Shown in pieces: positions 1 to 11,431 of a stretch of DNA of 64,000 nt (position 1 is its first letter; each line of letters begins with the position of its first letter). The DNA comes from Macrophomina tecta (taxonomy: Eukaryota > Ascomycota > Dothideomycetes > Botryosphaeriales > Botryosphaeriaceae): the NCBI GenBank assembly GCA_024180945.1, contig JAKSGN010000035.1, positions 2,604,001 to 2,668,000 on the forward strand, in the 5' to 3' direction. The notes beneath the pieces were generated by a model. The model did not search any database. It saw nothing but the letters and a program-made list of their open reading frames with translations, and was not told the DNA's origin. The translations under genes were made by a program, and so were the position numbers.

Positions 1-542
1 GGACCCGGCCGAGTCAGGCTACCGTCCAGCAAACATCATCCACCGGAAACCGCATGGGCGTGCTGACGGGAGTCTCCAGAACAGATGCGAAGCTTCGGGC
101 CCGGTATGACGTCGAGCGGCCGCCTGCCTCCTCTGCTGCCGCCTCAGGCACCGGCACCACGCCCGGCCCCGGTCCCCGTCCGTCACCAAAGGGTCCGAAA
201 GGGTCCTCGCCTGCGACTCATGCCAGTCTTCGATTTTCCCAGGGCTGATGCGTGCGCCGTCTGCTCGATGCCGCCCACCCCGATGCTCAATACCGTTGCT
301 CCGGCGATCTCATCCACCGATATGGAAAGTTGTGGCTTTCAGCGCGCCATTTTGCCACTGTCCGCCCACGGCCGCTCCCCCACAAGCCACACATATGACG
401 TCGCTGAGCTGGGATCTGCACCGTGTGTTCCTGAGATATTCGCCTCACCAGCGTCGCCCAACCCTGGCCTTAAGAATTACCTCGCGTCCGGCCCCTTACA
501 CCACGCCCCCGATGCCTCAATTCCTATGCCATTGCGGCCACG
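1..542. other. Upstream region of the PAS-GATA gene
   Basis: No convincing gene seen. The frames here are short and proline/serine-rich, as expected from C-rich DNA. It probably holds the promoter and 5' leader of the plus-strand gene starting at 543. Confidence 0.4.
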
Positions 543-1701
543 ATGACCAGCGCCTACGACCACTCGCCCGACGACGACCATGGTGACGTCGACTTCTCCC
601 TCGAAACGAGCACCATCACCCAGCGCCGCCCTGACCCGTCCGCCGCCCTCGACGACATCGTCCTCTCTTCCCTCCACTCGCTGCACTTCATCCTCTCGCC
701 CTCCACCACGATCCTGCGCGTCTCCACCAATTGCCTCTCTCTCCTCGGCTGCGAGCCCAACCTGCTGCTCGGCCAGCGCCTGGCCGCCCTGATCCACCGT
801 GACGATGCCCGCGTCTTCAACTCCGAGCTCCACGATGCCCTCCGCTCGCCCTCCTCCGCCTCGTTCCGCTTCCACTGCCGCATTCGCAGCGTCGTGGCCG
901 CCGACTTCTCCCACTCCGCCTTCGAGCTGCTCGGTAACTACCAGGTCACGCCACCGGCCACCTTGTCCCCGCTGCAGCTGATGATGCCCCCGCCCGGCAT
1001 CTTCTCCATAATGGCGCGGCCCGCCGTGACCAAGCGGGGCCGCGAGCTCGACGGCATGCTCGAGCTCAAGGTCGAGCAGATCCGTCTGATGCGGAGGATC
1101 GAGGACCTGCAGAGGCAGGTGGCAGCTGCCGATACCGACGACGATGAGTCGCCCGTAGAAGGAGAGAGCAGCAGCGCCGACCCGACGCGCTCGAGCAGGT
1201 CTCGCGTGTCCTCCTCGAGCGCGAGCATCCACAAGCCCTCAAGATCGCGCAGCAGCCCCCCGCGCATGGGTGACGAGAGCCCGGCGACCAAAGCCGAGTT
1301 GTTGGGCGCACCCTCCAAGGCTGAGATTGGCGACATCGGCATTCCCTTCCTCCTCAGGTCCAGAGACTCGTATGTATCGGAGAGGTCGACGGATACCGAG
1401 AGGTTGACCAAGAGGAAATTCCTGGGGAGGGAATACCGTTGCTCGAGATGCGGGAGAACTGATTCCCCCGAGTGGCGCCGGGGCCCCGACGGGCCGAAGA
1501 CGCTGTGCAATGCTTGTGGGCGTAAGTGTACGTGTGCTCATGCGATCTGGGCGCTAATCTTGTGGCATAGTTATGTATTCAAAAGCGAAGCGCAGAACAG
1601 AGAAGCAACTAGAGCAGTCGCAGACGGGCCGCGAAGAAGACGGAGATGCAGATACACAGATGGCAGATCATCCACCGGTCAGGCAGGGTGCACGACCATA
1701 A
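543..1701 (+). CDS. wc-2-like: PAS-GATA zinc-finger factor, white collar 2 (LreB) type
   Basis: Two exons, 543-1521 and 1571-1701; the 49-nt intron (donor GTAAGT, CTAAT branch site, CATAG acceptor) splits the finger, and splicing changes the unspliced CGRK reading into the normal CGLMYSKAKRR. Product 369 aa. A PAS-like segment lies at about residues 35-110 (LHFILSP, STNCLSLLGCEPNLLLGQRL, IHRDDARVF). A block (FSIMARPAVTKRG, then a short coiled coil) matches the piece that follows the PAS core in WC-2. The finger at about 300-325 has CSRCGRTDSPEWRRGPDGPK and CNACG, a type IV GATA finger. Family knowledge: WC-2 pairs with the blue-light receptor WC-1 in the nucleus to drive light-responsive genes. 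No LOV photoreceptor motif is seen, which fits the WC-2 rather than the WC-1 partner. It is shorter than the WC-2 proteins I recall, so a paralogue is possible. Confidence 0.85.
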
Positions 1702-3204
1702 GCATAGCGGTATGCTAATAGGGGTTTCTTTGTTTAGACTACAGGCTCTGCCGATACTGATACCCTCGCGAACGTATCTTGCGGCCAAAATAGATCAAAT
1801 ACACTGTTTAATTGCTTGGGCCATCGCAATTGCCGGGTAGGCGCAGCGTGTGTGAACGATGCTGGACCCTTGCAGACAATATTCAGCCTGCATATCTGGG
1901 ATAACAATGTCGGCCCATAATCTCGTGGACGATGCAAGGCCAGGACGCGCTGGAGTCGGTATGCGCATACGTCATGATAGTCGCTGCAGAGAACCCTTGA
2001 TCCGTGCAGCGCCCAGGGTCTAAGGTCATATGACGTATCTTTCATGTTTTTTCCGGCTTAATTGCTCCCATCTCCACAAAGGTCAGCAAGACAGCTGGCG
2101 AGCAGACTTCACCGCTGACACAACGCCTGATTTCCCGGACTCTCACGATTATTTCGCTTCATAATGACGACGGCACACTAGCCCCTGCACTCATCACTCC
2201 CGGCTTTACTGGCCCTACGGAATGACGCTATCTGCCGTTGCAGAAGCGAGAACAGGTAATATACGAGAACTTAACGGGGAGACGGAGTGACCGTGGCGGC
2301 CGTGGCAATCTAAGGAGACTGGGACGCGATGGCCGGATCCAAAATCTTCAACGAAGAGACGACGTAACGTAGAGGTCTGGCCCTGCTGCGATGGCAAAGC
2401 GGCGCAACCCCTGGTCTCCATTCGCCGCCGTGAGACGATATTCTGTCGTGCATTCGAGCCATCTGGCCGGACAATCATGTGAAAACAGCATGACATACAG
2501 CCGATCCTCATCGATTCAGAGAACAAATAATTGCACTGTCACGCGCAGAATACAAAAACTGCCGACGGCGCAGTTATTCCTGAGAGTCCGGATTGGAAGA
2601 TATTATTGGAGACTTCTGGAAGGACGGTGTGCCCTCGCTGAGGTCCCTGCGCACGCGAGCCCAGGTTCTAGACGCCTGACTCCGCCGCCACACTCGGAGC
2701 CTGTGGTCTAGCCCATTCGTGTGAAAGTCAAGATGATGCCCATGGTCCTTGAGTAGGCTGTTCTGGTTCTTCGACGCAGAAGCTGCTCAAACATGAAGCG
2801 TATGGACGAGTACATTGTATTCGTTCGTGCACAGCGAACGCTCTTGTACTGTGCTCGGACCCCTAATTGATACGTAAAATAGGAGAGCAAGTCTGGATAC
2901 AACAGTCCATCGAAGCCTGAATGCTATCAGCAAAAGCTGTGTTCAGTTTGCTTGTTAGCCTCAAATGCCGAGGCTAATGTGGAACCTGAGTGAGGAGAAG
3001 ATGTATAATAGGATGCATCTCTGCGATTAAACGGTTGATAGGAATTTCACGTACATCAAGAATATTATGGAGCCCCTCCCCCCTCCCTCCCCAAATCTGG
3101 ACCATTAGAGTAGCGATTTCTGAATAAATTATTATGCGGCAACAGCCGGACATGACATATACTCTTTGCGATGCCTTTTCCATATACTCTCCTTCGGTCT
3201 GGCA
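1702..3204. other. Intergenic region between convergent genes
   Basis: About 1.5 kb between the 3' ends of the GATA gene (plus) and the repeat protein (minus). Reading frames are short and not protein-like; no repeat or RNA gene is recognised. Confidence 0.4.
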
Positions 3205-6200
3205 TCATCTCAACGCCATGTCGATCATCCATGCGACCATGGCTCCCAAGCCAACTCGAGCGTCAACACCTAGTATAGCATGAGCGCCACCTGTGGTTGT
3301 TGCCGCCGGCAGTCCAGCTCCACTGCTTGTCCGGCTGAGAGAGTCACTGGTGAGGCCATCACCAGTACTCGACGCGCTCGAGCTTCTCGATGCGCTCCCA
3401 GTAGCATCTGCGCTTCCTCCCTGGAAGTCGACGGTTCTTGATCCCAGCACTACGTCCCCATCAGCTTCTACACTCACCACTATGCCACCGGCCAAAGTCA
3501 CAGCCTGCCCAGCGGTCAGGCTTGCCCCACCAACGAACACGGTTCCGTCCAGGCTGGACGCAGTGACCGTCTGCCCTCCGGCCGTGAACACTGCAGTCTC
3601 AGGGGCCTGCGTAGCACCAGCCGAAAACCACGCGGTCGTAGTCCCTCCGACGACCAATCCCCCCGTCCCAGTCGCCACACTCACAACCTCACCATTCTCC
3701 AGCGTCACAGCCGGTCCACCAGCGCTCAGTGTATTCGTCCCACCCACAACCCTCCCGTCCGACAAACTCTCCGCCGTGAAAACCTGCCCATTTTCGTCTG
3801 TAAACACTGCCTCCACACTCCCAGGCACAGCAGTAACCTGCGGCACCGCCACTGTACTCCCACCCACGACCACAACGTCCCCTCCATTCCCACCCTCACC
3901 CGCGCCAACCGACACCACCGTCCCTCCAACCGTCACAACCTGCCCGGGCCTTACCGTCTCCTCACCCACAACCACCACCGCCCCTGTCGGCCCCGGCACA
4001 ACCGAGCCGACCACACCACCAACTGTGAAAAGCGGCTGCGTCACTCCACCATCACCACTACCACCTCCCAACCGTACAGTCTCCCCACCCACAACCACCA
4101 CGCCCGTCCCGACCTCCACCGGAGTTCCATCCAACACTGTCGACGCGCCAGGCGCCAACGTCACGCTACCGCCCACGACCACACCTCCCGCAGCACCACC
4201 TGTACTGCCCACCTCCCCAATAACCACACCCCCGCCAACCGTCACAGTCGCCGCGCCCGCGCCCGCGCCCGCGCCCCCACTCCCACCACCCAGCCCAACC
4301 GTCCCGGCAGGAACAGGAACGGGCACCGTCGCAGCCGCACTCCCACCGACGACGACCACCGCACCACCAGTTCCCGCCGCGCCATCGCCGCCACCACCAC
4401 CACTACCACCACCCACGACGACAACCGGCACGCCCCCACCGACCACCGTGCTCTGCCCCGGCGCCAGCGGCACAGCAGCCGTGCCGGTGCCGATGACGAC
4501 GCCGCCTGGGTTGGTGGGGTTCGGGTCAGCGGCGATGGGCTGGGTGCCAGCGGTTGCGATGGGGACCGGGACGACGGGGGCGACGTTGGGGTCGTTGGAC
4601 GCAGGAGGAGGGTTGTTCGCGGCAGGAGGAGGGTTGTTCACGGCAGGAGGAGGGTCGTTCACGGCAGGAGGAGGGTTGTTCGCGGCAGGAGGAGGGTCGT
4701 TTACGTTGTCAGTGGGGGATGGGTTGTTGTTGTTGTTGTTGTTGTTGTTCGTGGCTTGCGAGACAATGGCGCTGATGAGGCCGCCCAGGCCGGGATCGGA
4801 GGGATCTGTCGGATCAGATGGGCTCCCGGTCTCCTGGGGCGGGCTCTGACCGCCGTCAGGCCTGGTCGGATCAGCGGGCTGCGTGGGGTCGACCGGTGCA
4901 GGGTTCGCCGTGCTTATCGGGTCCGGAGAGTCGGGAGATGAGGCGGGGACGGCCGGTGGCTTGGAGCTGGCAGGCCCGCTGGTGGACGTGGGCATGGGGA
5001 TGAGGTTCATCGCGGGAGTGAGGGGGATGGGCGGATCGAATGTGCCAGCCAGATCCAGCAGGCAGGTCGACCACGCGGGGTCGAGAGACCTGATCTGCGG
5101 CGGCAGCAACAGCGTGGGTCGGTAGGCGGATTGGTAGATGAGCGAGCAGAGATTGTCCTTGTCGCCCCACTGCCGGCCGTTGACGAAGTTGGGGTAGAGC
5201 AGGAACGAGTAGTCCTTCTCATAGTAGTTACAGTTGTTGCCTCCTGCAATTGCTTGATACCAGGGCTTTGAGGCCACCGTCTGCATGTCGTCGAAGTTGA
5301 AGGGGTAACCTGCATCGCCGAAGTAGTAGTGGTATCCGCTGTAGCTGTAGAGGTCTGAGGAGGCGATAGTGAGCATCACGTTGGAGTACACATTGCCGAC
5401 TTGTTTATTACAGCCTGTCGACATGGCGGAGACTACCGGGAAGGAGAGGTAGGCATTGCCTTCAAAGAAGGTATATGGGCCTGATGTGGTATAAGGGCCT
5501 GTAAGAAGTTAGATTGACCGTGCCGAAAGGCTTAAATTGACGTGGGCTTCCTACCTGCGGTTACAGTCCCGCGTGTTGTGTTGGTACCATATGCACAGTT
5601 TGCAGCATCATACGGATTCGCAGACGTGAATGGCGCGGTTGTAGGACCAAAAGGACACACCGTGCTATTGCTTTGCGGAGCGCATATGTCGATGGTGGTG
5701 TTTTTCTTTTGCGGAAAATATATCAACTCGACCTCTTCCGCGAAGATGCGACAGACACGGCATTCAGCAGTCCACTCAGTCTTCTCCACACAGCCTTTGA
5801 TGAGTCCTGGATAGGGCAGAGTTGAGTTGTCCCCGGCAGCTCGGTAGTCAACGAATAGATTTTTGCAATCATTTTCGGTAACGTTGCACACTGGCGGTGT
5901 ACCGACGAATCCTGCCGCATAAGTTGTGTAGTATTCCCGTTGGGTACCTGTTGTAGTCCAGGTGGCTACTGGTGCAGGATCTCCAACCATGTATACTGCA
6001 GGCCTACCAAGAGATTCGCATGCCGAGGTTGAGGTGGAAACCGTGTAGTTCGTCAAGACCTGCGTTGTCGTGTCGATGGAGTTGGTTAGAATGGTATATG
6101 GTTTGACGTAACTGCTCCACGCTTGATATTCCAACACGCAAGCCGTTGCGTATTCCGCCCCTATCTCCATCAGCTTCTTGTGAATCTCGTCCGGCGCATG

Positions 6201-6700
6201 ATCTGTCACATATCATCCCGGAGAAAGCGTGCGCCGGACTCACCAGTACCACTGCTTGGTAGTACCCCAAACGATCCATTCGTCAAACTTCCATTACTAG
6301 CAGCCGACGAATTCGCGCCCAGAGTAGGAAATGCACTACTGAGGGAGCTGCTGGACCTCGCAGCAGAAGGCCCAGGGGTAGAGACTGGAGGTGTTGCGGT
6401 GTTGTTAAGTGCAGACACTGATGCGAAAGTCGATGAAGTCGAAGAGTCTTCAGAGCTTGTAGCTCCAAGACCTTCCAAGATCAAGCTGCCAAGGCCATTA
6501 CTCTGAATTGTGGTGCTATTCAACAGCGCGCTCGACGCCTTTGACGAAGGATCTCTAGGATAGTGGCGCTCTGAACAGGTATTAGCACATCCCCAGGAGC
6601 CCAAAGTCTCTGCAGGGTACCTACCAAAGCTCGCGCCTGCTGGTATCGCAAGCTGCAGAGCAACGAAAACGACGAAAATCATAAACAGTATGCCCAGCAT
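3205..6700 (-). CDS. Large secreted, repeat-rich surface protein (adhesin-like, unknown function)
   Basis: Four exons on the minus strand: 6625-6700, 6244-6570, 5555-6202 and 3205-5498; all three introns (54, 41 and 56 nt) are phase 1. The first has a textbook GCTAATAC branch site; it is a multiple of three and could be read through. Product 1114 aa. It opens with a hydrophobic signal peptide (MLGILFMIFVVFVALQ), then a Ser/Thr/Asn-rich stretch with many N-glycosylation sequons, then a cysteine-containing domain (about 140-520), a proline-rich linker with nine Asn (601-609) and tandem PPPA(A/V)NN/D units (615-649), then roughly 360 residues of Gly/Val-rich beta-type repeats built on VVVVGG, LxPG and TVxGG. 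The tail is mildly hydrophobic, so GPI anchoring is possible but not clear. I infer a cell-wall or extracellular matrix protein; no catalytic motif is seen. Confidence 0.75.
4253..4276. repeat. GCGCCC hexamer microsatellite
   Basis: About four tandem hexamers inside the repeat-protein gene, coding Ala/Gly in the Gly/Val region. The unit length keeps the frame. Confidence 0.8.
4601..4705. repeat. Five 21-bp tandem repeats (minisatellite in coding DNA)
   Basis: Five near-identical 21-bp units start at 4601, 4622, 4643, 4664 and 4685, differing at only a few positions. On the minus strand each codes a 7-residue PPPA(A/V)NN/D-type unit. The unit is divisible by three, so copy number can change without breaking the frame. 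Confidence 0.95.
4723..4749. repeat. Nine GTT trinucleotides (poly-Asn)
   Basis: Perfect (GTT)9 on the plus strand, read as nine asparagines on the minus strand in the linker of the repeat protein. Confidence 0.95.
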
Positions 6701-7887
6701 AATCGGAACTTGCGCTCAAGGTAGCAAAAGGGGCTCGAGAGTTGCGAGACGCGGGGACGAGAAAGAGGACGAAAGAAAAACATGCCGACAGGAGGCAGGT
6801 CCGCCACGCACTGGTGCCGAGTCACTTCATGGGGGCCAGAAAAAAGGTCTCGACGGCACACGCGTGATGTAAAACAGATGGCTGGGCAGAATTGCCATCA
6901 TTGGAAGTTGCTACGCTGAGTTACACAGCCTATGAATATCTACCAATCACCTAGTAAGCCTGCTGCATTCCCTGTCCCGGTCAGGGCGCTTGGCGCATCA
7001 TCTGCCTTTCCTCATTCAGCCACTAGGTTACCATCACCGGCTCCGATTGGCAGAACTGGACGGCCAACATCTGCATCCAACATAAGGAACGGCTATTTGC
7101 CGAAGAGGGGTCGTCCTCGCGGGTATGTACTTTGGTCGTTATTTTACCCGTACGCCTATTGTCGCACTCGATAGGGGCTGTGGTGAGACTCGAGTCGGCC
7201 ATGAGTTCAGAGACGCCGCATACTTATCGTACCTGTGTTAGAGCTTCGGAATAGATGCCGATGCGGCCTGGCTCGAATCGTGTAATTTCAGCTCAACATC
7301 CCGGTATCATATTAACCATACTACCGCGCTTGACCGAATTATCCCTTTAACGTACGGGACTGTTGCAACCCGTTTGCTTTCGACTTGTACGTAAAACCTT
7401 TCAGACACGTTAGACTTGGGTTGGATAGCCAGATGCGTTGTAAGTCAGCCGAGACAGGTGACCGAAAGTCGGAGTCACGAAGTCTCGAATGGCCGAACGA
7501 CGCCGTATCCCGACACCCCACAGCCATCCCAGAGGCACTCCGGACGGATCAGTTTGGACGATGATTTAGTATTTTACTTTCCCAGCGGACGCCCATCATC
7601 CGTTGCGACGCGCCGAATATCGAACTAACCCGCCTAGCGCTTGGACGGTGTTCTACCCCTCACCGCATCAAATCAACGAGGGGGTATCTTGCTTTTTTTT
7701 TTTCTCATCAATCCCACAAGGAGCATTGCAAAAAGGGCATTTGACCCTTGTGCTAACAGCAGTACGTGTCGCCCCTCTCTCCCTACGGCATCAACCCCCT
7801 TCCAGGCCCATACCTCTAATCCCTCATTGCTGCCATTTTTTCATTCCCAACCTGCGCAAAAGGAGAACCGGTCGTAAAGTTAGAAAT
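6701..7887. other. Intergenic region
   Basis: About 1.2 kb upstream of the secreted repeat protein and downstream of eL33 (both on the minus strand). Nothing protein-like seen; a run of ten T sits near 7692. Confidence 0.4.
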
Positions 7888-8568
7888 TTAGACGTTGGAG
7901 GGGTACAGCATGACGCGGACGGTGGCGCCAAAGGAGCGGGGAGGCAGGTTGGACCTGAACTGCGCGCGGACGGCGCCGGAGTTGCCTATTTCCATAACCA
8001 ACATCAGCGACCACTCCTTCAAATCCCTCCCATTGATTTCCCAAGGCCTCCAACGCTGGTCCAAAGAATGGGGATAGTGCGTACCGTGCGGGCGAGTGAC
8101 GGTGCCCCAGATAGCCCTGATCTTCGAGCCGCGAACGTCCTTGGAGGCGCGGTAAACGAAGGCGACCTTCTTTCCGCAGTAGAAACTGTAAAAATCCCCA
8201 AAAAAATTCAGTATCCTGCACCGCTTCACAACATCACTTCCACGCTCCCGATGGAATTTCCACATTTTCATCGGTGCGTTCGACGGCAAACGGGTAGATC
8301 GACGTACGAGGCCTCCTTAGCGTCGGCGACACCCTCCAGCAGGAGAATGCTGGTGTTAGGGTTGGTGTTGCGCTTGCCGCGAGCGTAGCTCACATGCTTG
8401 CCCCTGCCCTGATTGTCAACAGCCGTCCTCGCGCGTAATCCATCGTGTTGATTTCCCAGGTCGGAGCGCGTACTTAATGTAGACTGTGGAAACTCCAGAT
8501 CAGCTGTGGAACGGGGACGAAAGAGGCAAACGGCGACACTCACGCCTGGTGGGTTGCGAGGAAGACAT
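7888..8568 (-). CDS. rpl33: 60S ribosomal protein eL33 (RPL33/RPL35A)
   Basis: Five exons on the minus strand: 8544-8568, a 10-nt exon 8474-8483, 8308-8403, 8085-8185 and 7888-7985. Introns are 60, 70, 122 and 99 nt. Product 109 aa, the usual length of the family. Landmarks match yeast Rpl33: [20 protein letters not shown] near the N-terminus, then [36 protein letters not shown] and a C-terminal [13 protein letters not shown]. Without the 10-nt exon (TCTACATTAA) the LYIK segment is lost and the frame breaks; the third exon must use the second of two close AG acceptors (..CAGGGCAG/GGGC). It is a structural protein of the large ribosomal subunit in the cytosol. Leu-rich ILLLEG and Ala in place of the usual residues around GTVT are minor departures. 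Confidence 0.95.
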
Positions 8569-8885
8569 TTTGGGTCGCTCTGCTGGTATTTACGTCGCGG
8601 TTAAGATCGTGAAATCGCACGGTCGGCTCGCGCGTCTGGAGTATAGGCCGGCTGTGTGGTGTCGCTTAATTGCCGGGGATCATTGTTTCTCCGTTGCCCT
8701 CAGTTTCCCGATCGGGCGATCACCTCTCACGCCTATGGCCTTACCTTTGACTATTTGCTCCATGAATGGGTGATTTCCTTATTGTACATAAGCCATATGC
8801 TTCTCTCGAGGCCATGGCAGGACTAGTCCACTAACGCCCAGCTTGTCCATCAAAATTGTACATCAAATAGACTTCCACTCTCTTC
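8569..8885 (-). promoter_or_regulatory. Presumed eL33 promoter and 5' leader
   Basis: Only 317 bp separate the eL33 start from the 3' end of the MPP-alpha gene, both on the minus strand, so the eL33 promoter must lie here or overlap the neighbour's 3' end. No specific element recognised. Confidence 0.4.
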
Positions 8886-10677
8886 TTACCTCCTGCCCAG
8901 CTGCCACCTGGAAATTCTCTCTTGGATTTCTCCCCATCCGAAGCTCTTCTTCTGCGACGGCGCTTCTCCATCGTAAAGACCCTCCTGCAGCACCACAGTT
9001 GGAGCACCACTTCCATTACCGGGGTTGTGAATATTGCCGCCAAAGACCTCCGCCGCAACCCGCCGCAGGTCTTTAATAGTAACCTTCTCGATCTTCGCGC
9101 ACATCTCCGTAACACCAACCTTGCGTCCATGCACCTGCACCTGCCTTCCCAAATCCTCGAGTTCGACCATACGGCTCTCCAAGTTCATGAGAAGGGATGA
9201 GCGGAGCTGGTTCTTAGCCCGCTGGACCTCACCCTCTTTCAGCGCGTGATAACCAGTAGATGCTGACAGAGCGGCGAGCTCACGGCACATGACTTCAAGC
9301 ATGTTTCCAATGCTGCGTGGCTCGCATGAAGCGCTAATGCCGAAGAGACCAGAGTCGGAATAGGAGTGATTGAACGCCGTGCACGATTCGACCCAGCCAT
9401 ACTGGTTCAGCACGTTGGTGTAGAGACGAGAGTACATACCCTTGCCTGGTCCACCGGCGGAGAAAGACCCACCGCCACCAAGAAGAGTTTGCAGTGTCGC
9501 AAGAGCATAAATGTCCTCTGAGCCAATTCCGGGAGTCTCAAACGCCAGATTGATGTGAGAAAGGCGCGGCAGTGCTGGGTTCGGTGGTGGAGGAATATGA
9601 GGTAGGGAAAGGAAGCCACCAGTGTAATGAGCGGGGAGGTTGAGTTGGGGTTCTGAGAATGCGGAGGTGGTGAGAGAAGCATCGGCGTGTTGAGCGGAGT
9701 GTTGAGCGGAGGTGGACAGGTTCTTGAAGAATGGAATTTTGCCGAGCAGTTTCGAGTCCTGAGAGGTAGACGCACCATATGCAACATTTGGAGGAGTAGA
9801 TGCAACTGTTGATTGGCCTTCAGTCGCCTCGGTGTTCAGGGTTGCCTGGGAGCCAACTTGCGACAGTACCGGCGCGCTCTTCATGTCGCCAAAGTACTGC
9901 TCGGCCAGTTTCACAGCCTCTTGATGGTTGACGCCGGCGAATGCGACCACCATTCTCTCCGGCCTAAAGAATGTCTTGCGGTAGGCTTCCACCACGTTCC
10001 TGTCGATGACTTCTAGCCTCTCTTGGGGGCAGAGCAACGGATTACCGAGAGTGTTGTCCTTGTAGGCAGCCATGTGTACCAGCTCTGGTAGTATGAGTTC
10101 TGGCTTGCTCCAAATCTCGCTAATCTCATATGCGGCCGTATCCAGTTGCTGATCAACCTCTTCCTGCGTGATAAGCGGATCGCGAATGGTCTCGGCGAGC
10201 AAGCCAACGCAGTCTTCGACTCTACTGTTGAAGGTCGCGGATTGGTACATTAAGCTCTCTCTGCTCGAAGCGCATTGTATGTTCCCTCCAAGCGATTCCA
10301 GCATCTCCAGCATTTGATCAGATGTCCTCTTGGTCGTCGACTTGAACGCTAATCGATCGATGATGTGGGATACGCCGCGGAGCTCGGGGGTCTCGTAGCG
10401 GGAGCCGGCGTCGACATAAACACCAATGCCAGAGAAGTGGCCTGGTAGGGCTTCCGTCGCGACGCGAATGCCATTGGGAAGAGTTGTGATCTGGTCAAGT
10501 TCGACGGGATCCTAGCGGAAGTTTTAGTACCGCATCTAATCTGAACCTGCGCATGCGGAGACGCCAGCGACGCACCTTCTCTTCCGTGCGGACTGACGCG
10601 AAACTCCGAACTGGAAGGCGCGTTCGCGGACTTGCGAGCTGCAACGCCCGCAATCTTGGCTTTGCTGAACGTAGCAT
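8886..10677 (-). CDS. mas2: Mitochondrial processing peptidase, alpha subunit
   Basis: Two exons, 10576-10677 and 8886-10511, with a phase-0 intron of 64 nt. Product 575 aa, normal for fungi. The start at 10677 gives an Arg-rich amphipathic presequence (MLRSAKPRLRALQLASPRTR). The M16 fold follows: TLPNGIRVATE, GVYVDAGSRYE, then GVSHIIDRLAFKST, where the catalytic HxxEH of the beta subunit is absent, as expected for alpha. The glycine-rich substrate loop GGGGSFSAGGPGKGMYSRL is complete. In the matrix the alpha/beta dimer removes import presequences; alpha recognises the substrate. A low-complexity insert (about residues 285-340, rich in Ser/Thr/Ala, Gln and His) sits between the halves; it looks like a lineage-specific linker. 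Confidence 0.95.
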
Positions 10678-11431
10678 GGTGGTGTTGGGATGGTGAGCAG
10701 TCAAGCTTGATGGCGGCGATCAGATTTCTGGACGCTCGCGGCGGTCTTGGCAATGACGTTAGTCAGCTGCGGTTCCAGCCCTACGGCGTTCTTGTATCTG
10801 TCACCCTTTTGACAAAACAAAGTGGAACGGACTGACGTGACGTAACGGAGTTCAAGAGCAAATTTTAGGTCAAGACACTTCTGCTTTCGAGAACCAGCAT
10901 CTGCAGGTGATGCATTGCATGAGCATTAAAGGTTTCTCTGCAGCTATAGACACGTTCCGATCAATCTTTCCGAGAGCTTTACCACTCAACAAAGCTTCAA
11001 CTCTTTCCACGATGATCTCTACCGCTGCTAACTGCCGGGCGTGGCATCCTTCTAGATTTTCATAGCACAATGCCTGTTATCAATTGGCTCCTGAATTTGA
11101 TTATTCACTAAACAAGTAGCGACCGCATCTGTACCAACTGTCGCATTTGCAATCATGCAATTCACTCCACCAAAAAGATTTTAACTTGTCAAACGTTTTA
11201 AGCAAACCATGATGACGGTCGGGGTGCTGGGGAGGTAATTAAGCGGTCCCAAGCAGTATGCAAGTGGAAATGACAGTAAGGAGAAACGAAAATAGGATAT
11301 TGAAGATGGACCATGCAAACCCTCGAATATCATGCTGCCGCCCGTGATATCGACTCAAAACGCCTCGCTCGCCTTCCCCTAAAGCAGCAATTCAGGTATC
11401 AATAAACACCAATGCAAGTAATCACACCTCA
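10678..11431. other. Intergenic region
   Basis: Upstream of the MPP-alpha gene and downstream of the FHA-RING gene (both minus). No gene, repeat or RNA recognised. Confidence 0.4.

Noticed and set aside
477..1232. 251-codon minus-strand ORF over the GATA gene
   Set aside because: Shadow of coding sequence; low-complexity Gly/Val/Glu text.
3293..4849. 518-codon plus-strand ORF opposite the repeat protein
   Set aside because: Pro/Thr-rich shadow of the Gly/Val repeat coding strand.
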